DNA of 64,000 nt, taken from the NCBI GenBank assembly GCA_947649615.1, contig CANSSG010000001.1, positions 1 through 64,000 on the forward strand, written 5' to 3'. The notes below the pieces were generated by a model that saw only the letters and a list, made by a program, of their open reading frames with translations, had not been told where the DNA came from and did no database searches. A program made the translations under genes and the position numbers. Source of the stretch: an uncultured Clostridia bacterium. GTDB taxonomy: Bacteria > Bacillota > Clostridia > Oscillospirales > Oscillospiraceae. This document shows, piece by piece, positions 60,431-64,000 of the stretch (position 1 is its first letter; every line of letters begins with the position of its first letter).

Positions 60431-60457
60431 CATTGCGTGTACAGTGTTTGAAACCTC

Positions 60458-62887
60458 TTATTTAGCAGGCTTAACGATAAGATTCACGAGCTTATTCTTC
60501 ACATGGATAACCTTGGCGATTTCCATTCCTTCCAGCGCCTTAGCCACCTTGTCCACAGCTTTGGCTGCGTCCACCACGACAGCTTCCTCGCTGTCCACTG
60601 GGACATGGATGGTGCCTTTCAGCTTGCCCTGGACCTGGACGGCCATATCCACAGCGGACGCGGCAGTCTTGCTCTCATCGTAAGCAGGCCACGCGGACTG
60701 GCAGGCCATCTTCCCCTCAGCGGCGGCGAAGCCCATCGCTTCCCACAGCTCCTCGCACATATGGGGCGCAAAGGGATTGAGCAGCAACAGCAGGGTGCGC
60801 AAATCTCCCTTAGAGCAGCCGTTGGCGTAGAAATCGTTCACCAGCGCCATCATGGCGGCGATAGCGGTGTTGAACTTCATCGCCTCGATATCGTCAGAGA
60901 CCTTTTTGATGGTCTTATGGATGGACGCTTCGTTAGCGGGCGTATGCGCCAAGCTGTCATTGCAGCCCTCAGACAGATTCCAGACCCTATCCAGGAACCG
61001 CTTGCAGCCCTTCACGGCGTTATCGGACCATGTGGCGGCCTTTTCGAAGTCGCCGATGAACATGATATACAGCCGCAGGGTGTCCGCGCCGTAGGCATTC
61101 ACCACGTCGTCCGGATTGACCACATTGCCTCTGGATTTGCTCATTTTCTCGCCGCCCTCGCCCAGGATCATGCCGTGGCTGGTGCGTTTCCGGTACGGCT
61201 CTTCCGTGGGGACTACGCCGATATCATAGAGGAATTTATGCCAGAACCGGCTGTAGAGCAGATGCAGGGTGGTGTGCTCCATGCCGCCGTTGTACCAATC
61301 CACCGGGGACCAGTAGTCCAGCATCTCCTTGGAAGCCAGGGCGTTGTCATTGTGGGGGTCCATATACCGCAGGAAGTACCAGCTTGAACCCGCCCACTGG
61401 GGCATGGTATCGGTCTCCCGCTTGGCAGGCCCGCCGCAGCAGGGGCAGACGGTGCTGACCCAACCGGTCATTTTGCTCAAGGGGCTTTCGCCGTCGTCGG
61501 TAGGCTCATAGCTTTCCACCTCCGGCAACAGCAGGGGAAGCTGGTCCTCGGGCAACGGCTGCCACCCGCACTTCCCACACCAGACCATGGGGATTGGCTC
61601 GCCCCAATACCGCTGGCGGGAGAACACCCAGTCCCGCAGCTTATAGTTGACCTTTGCCGCGCCAATGCCCTTCTCTTCCAGCCAATTCGTAATGGCGGGG
61701 ATGGCGTCCTTGACGGTCAGGCCGTTGAGGAAGTCGGAGTTCACCAAAATGCCGGTCTCGTCCTTGGCGGTAAAGGCGGCCTTCTGCACATCCTCGCCGC
61801 CGGAGACCACTTCGATGATTTCACAGCCAAATTTCTTGGCAAACTCCCAGTCCCGGTCATCGTGGGCGGGTACGGCCATGATGGCCCCGGTGCCGTAAGT
61901 GGACAGCACGTAATCGGAAATGAAGATCGGGATTTCCCGGCCGGTGACCGGGTTCACGCCCTTCACGCCGTCCAGGCACACGCCGGTTTTTTCCTTATTC
62001 AGTTCCGTACGCTCCAGGTCGCTCTTGGAAGCGGCGGCGCGTTGATAGGCCTGCACCTCATCCGCGTTTTTCAGCGCGGGGAGCCACTTTTTCACCAGCT
62101 CATGCTCCGGAGACAGCACCATATAAGTCGCGCCGAAGAGGGTGTCAGGCCGGGTGGTGAAGACGGTGATGTCATCGCCGGTGGTGGCCTTGAACACGAC
62201 TTCCGCGCCGGTAGAACGGCCAATCCAGTTCTTCTGCTGGGTTTTGACCCGCTCAATGAAGTCCAGGCCGTCCAGATCGTCGATGAGCCGCTGGGCGTAC
62301 TCGGTGATTTTGAGCATCCACTGGCTCTTTTCCTTGCGGATGACCGGTGCGCCGCACCGCTCGCATACGCCCTCAACGACTTCCTCGTTAGCCAAAACGC
62401 ACTTGCAGGACGTACACCAGTTGACGGGCATAGTGGCCTTATAGGCCAGACCCTTCTTGAAAAGCTGGAGGAAAATCCACTGGGTCCACTTGTAATACTT
62501 GGGGTCGGTGGTGTCCACCACCCGGTCCCAGTCGAAGCCAAAGCCCAGCATTTTTAGCTGGCTGGTGAAATGGGCGATGTTGTCCTTCGTTACCACGGCG
62601 GGATGGACGTGGTTTTTGATGGCGTAGTTCTCCGTGGGCAGGCCAAAGGCGTCAAAGCCCATGGGAAAGAGTACGTTGTACCCGTCCATCCGCTTTTTCC
62701 GGGTGACGATGTCCATGGCGGTGTAAGGGCGGGGATGGCCCACATGAAGCCCCTGTCCGGAGGGGTAGGGGAATTCAATAAGCCCGTAGAACTTAGGTTT
62801 ATCGCTGTGGTCGGCGGCGGCAAAGACTTTGCCATCTTCCCAGCGTTTCTGCCATTTCGGCTCAATGGCGGCAAAATCGTACTTCAA
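60458..62887 (-). CDS. leuS: Leucyl-tRNA synthetase
   Basis: An 809-residue class I synthetase: the HIGH-type signature [15 protein letters not shown] near residue 45, the CP1 editing domain (about 220-415), and the KMSKS loop [12 protein letters not shown] near 576. It charges tRNA-Leu and edits mischarged tRNA. The start is TTG 62887 (frame begins Met-Lys-Tyr-Asp), with only a weak ribosome binding site upstream. No T-box leader is visible in the short 5' region. Confidence 0.96.
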   Translation of the reverse strand: MKYDFAAIEPKWQKRWEDGKVFAAADHSDKPKFYGLIEFPYPSGQGLHVGHPRPYTAMDIVTRKKRMDGYNVLFPMGFDAFGLPTENYAIKNHVHPAVVTKDNIAHFTSQLKMLGFGFDWDRVVDTTDPKYYKWTQWIFLQLFKKGLAYKATMPVNWCTSCKCVLANEEVVEGVCERCGAPVIRKEKSQWMLKITEYAQRLIDDLDGLDFIERVKTQQKNWIGRSTGAEVVFKATTGDDITVFTTRPDTLFGATYMVLSPEHELVKKWLPALKNADEVQAYQRAAASKSDLERTELNKEKTGVCLDGVKGVNPVTGREIPIFISDYVLSTYGTGAIMAVPAHDDRDWEFAKKFGCEIIEVVSGGEDVQKAAFTAKDETGILVNSDFLNGLTVKDAIPAITNWLEEKGIGAAKVNYKLRDWVFSRQRYWGEPIPMVWCGKCGWQPLPEDQLPLLLPEVESYEPTDDGESPLSKMTGWVSTVCPCCGGPAKRETDTMPQWAGSSWYFLRYMDPHNDNALASKEMLDYWSPVDWYNGGMEHTTLHLLYSRFWHKFLYDIGVVPTEEPYRKRTSHGMILGEGGEKMSKSRGNVVNPDDVVNAYGADTLRLYIMFIGDFEKAATWSDNAVKGCKRFLDRVWNLSEGCNDSLAHTPANEASIHKTIKKVSDDIEAMKFNTAIAAMMALVNDFYANGCSKGDLRTLLLLLNPFAPHMCEELWEAMGFAAAEGKMACQSAWPAYDESKTAASAVDMAVQVQGKLKGTIHVPVDSEEAVVVDAAKAVDKVAKALEGMEIAKVIHVKNKLVNLIVKPAK

Positions 62888-62960
62888 AACAAATCACACT
62901 TTCTTTGTATTAATATCGTCCGATGTCCGGCGTGTTCCAGCAAAATTTCACACAGGGGGT

Positions 62961-62989
62961 ATTATATCGGATTTTTCCTTAGATTGCAA
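62961..62989 (-). promoter_or_regulatory. Promoter of leuS
   Basis: On the minus strand TTGCAA (62989-62984) and TATAAT (62966-62961) have exactly 17 bp between, about 75 nt before leuS. No T-box is seen in the leader. Confidence 0.85.
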
Positions 62990-63076
62990 GGGGGATGCGG
63001 GCGATTTCCCATGAACTTTGCGCATAAATGCGGCGCCCATGGCCGCAAGGCCGGGAGACGGCGGCAAAATCTCAAA

Positions 63077-63110
63077 AAAGAGGGGGCGGGCCAAAGCCCG
63101 CCCCCTCTTT
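63077..63110 (-). terminator. Terminator of the flagellin gene
   Basis: A perfect 15-bp stem, AAAGAGGGGGCGGGC against GCCCGCCCCCTCTTT with loop CAAA. On the minus strand it ends with TTTTTTGAG, a good U-run. Confidence 0.9.
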
Positions 63111-63136
63111 GGGTATGCGAGAAAATAATGCTGTAA

Positions 63137-64000
63137 TTAGCCGAGGAGCTGGAGGACGCCCTGGGGAATCTGATTGGCCTGGGCCAGCATGGCCTGGGCG
63201 GACTGCACCAGGATGTTGTTCTTGGTGTAGGCCATCATTTCCTCGGCAATGTCCGTGTCGCGGATGGTGGACTCGGCGTCCTGGATGTTCTCCGTCATGA
63301 CGGACAGGTTGTTAATGGTGTGCTCCAGGCGGTTCTGGGTGGCGCCCAGGGTACCGCGGACATCAGAGACGTAGTTGATGGCGGCGCGGATGGCATCCAC
63401 GGCGGCGGCAGCGCCTTCCTGGGTGCCGATGTTCATGTCCTTGATGCCCAGGGAGTCGGTGTGGATGTCCTTGATGTTGACCTTCATCTGGTTGAAGTCC
63501 TCGGCGGTATCGCCGATTTGCAGGGTCAGGGACGTGCCAGCTTCCTTGAGGACGGTGGTCTTGGAGGTGGCGCTGTCGAATACCTGAATCTGGCTTTCCA
63601 GGCCGCGGTCAAACTTGGTCAGGTTGGCGTCGCCGGTATAGGTGCTCCGCTCGTTGAGGATGAGGCTGGTGTCGTTCTTGCTCACCTGGACGTTGAACAT
63701 CTCGTTGTCCTTGGCGGCAACGGACAGGCGGTCCAGGGCAATGCGCAGTTCCTTGGCGGCGGCCTTGTCAACATCCGTCGTACCGCCGGTACCCTTACCC
63801 AGGTTCTCCAGGTCGCGGAGGTCTACCACCTTTACGTTGTCGCCGTATTTGGCCTTGAACACTTCATCGCTCTTGGCGAAGATATAATACTCATCGCCAA
63901 TCTGAATGCCCGCGCCATCCTTGAAGACGTCACTGGTCTTATTGAGACCGTCCCCTCTGTTGGCAGTAGTGGTAGTACTACCAGTATTATCATCGAAACG
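63137..64000 (-). CDS. Flagellin (partial: N-terminal part lies beyond the window)
   Basis: The frame stays open from the stop at 63137 to the right edge at 64000, giving 287 visible residues. The conserved C-terminal D0/D1 domain is clear: NYVSDVRGTLGATQNRLEHTINNLSVMTENIQDAESTIRDTDIAEEMMAYTKNNILVQSAQAMLAQANQIPQGVLQLLG (in the last 90 residues). Upstream is the variable domain, with a Thr-rich stretch (TGSTTTTANRGDG) at the edge. Flagellin polymerises into the flagellar filament after secretion. The N-terminal D0/D1 part and start codon lie outside the window. A strong terminator follows. Confidence 0.96.
   Translation of the reverse strand, partial: RFDDNTGSTTTTANRGDGLNKTSDVFKDGAGIQIGDEYYIFAKSDEVFKAKYGDNVKVVDLRDLENLGKGTGGTTDVDKAAAKELRIALDRLSVAAKDNEMFNVQVSKNDTSLILNERSTYTGDANLTKFDRGLESQIQVFDSATSKTTVLKEAGTSLTLQIGDTAEDFNQMKVNIKDIHTDSLGIKDMNIGTQEGAAAAVDAIRAAINYVSDVRGTLGATQNRLEHTINNLSVMTENIQDAESTIRDTDIAEEMMAYTKNNILVQSAQAMLAQANQIPQGVLQLLG

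Noticed and set aside
62888..62960. T-box leader of leuS
   Set aside because: The leader is only about 75 nt and has no T-box core sequence or specifier stem.
1..64000. CRISPR arrays, tRNA or rRNA genes, prophage, and transposase genes
   Set aside because: I saw no regularly spaced direct repeats, no tRNA-like cloverleaf in the gaps, and no integrase, transposase or phage structural gene.

Overview
The window looks like a chromosomal segment of a spore-forming, flagellated, GC-rich member of the Clostridia. Three things support this: an alpha/beta-type small acid-soluble spore protein (56437-56631), the C-terminal part of a flagellin at the right edge, and Firmicutes-type gene orders (gdpP-rplI-dnaB, rpsF-ssb-rpsR, mreC-mreD-PBP2, ireB-zapA-U32). 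The anaerobic metabolism (acyl-CoA dehydratase activase, YgfK, SsnA, EFR1-type ferredoxin) and base composition suggest the Oscillospiraceae. That family placement is inference.

Layout. 1-6140: the end of an interspersed repeat, a Gfo/Idh/MocA oxidoreductase, and a three-gene ABC importer operon (fused double permease, ATPase, lipoprotein binding protein) behind a strong promoter. 6297-8656: a small membrane protein, a ComEC-C-like metallo-beta-lactamase protein and a HAD hydrolase. 8774-14007 (minus): an acyl-CoA dehydratase activase operon in which the usual single long protein seems to be split in two, with two small genes between the halves. 14237-16980: a ModE-like DNA-binding protein, a sugar-nucleotidyltransferase-like protein, a flavodoxin/ferredoxin protein and thioredoxin. 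17090-22156: ssnA behind a structured leader RNA with its own terminator, a ~490-bp repeat element, then ygfK. These two genes belong to the molybdenum/selenium purine-catabolism group. 22234-26843: feoA, a cell-wall amidase, a 53-residue protein coupled to a HExxH protein, then an inositol-monophosphatase-family gene, lspA and rluD.

26999-32180 (minus): a LytTR response regulator, a short soluble GHKL kinase and two ABC exporter half-transporters in one operon. 32367-35962: a TetR regulator and a MacB-like ABC exporter. 36073-37230 (minus): rpsR, ssb, rpsF. 37498-45167: ireB, zapA, a U32 protein, dut, maf, mreC, mreD and a class B PBP, which is largely a cell-division and cell-shape block, followed by a GH13 glucosidase. 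47179-55845 (minus): gdpP, GNAT, rplI, dnaB, tilS, GNAT, hpt, ftsH. 56437-60353: SASP gene, queT-family gene (minus), metK under a textbook SAM-I riboswitch, and two unidentified membrane proteins. 60458-64000 (minus): leuS and a partial flagellin gene.

The most interesting non-coding signals are a MITE-like repeat with hairpin-bearing terminal inverted repeats (a full copy at 18646-19133 and a partial inverted copy at 1-207, with compensatory changes in the stems), the ssnA leader RNA, a three-hairpin leader before the queT-family gene, and long inverted repeats around the promoters next to the ModE-like gene. I saw no CRISPR array, tRNA, rRNA, insertion-sequence transposase or prophage gene.
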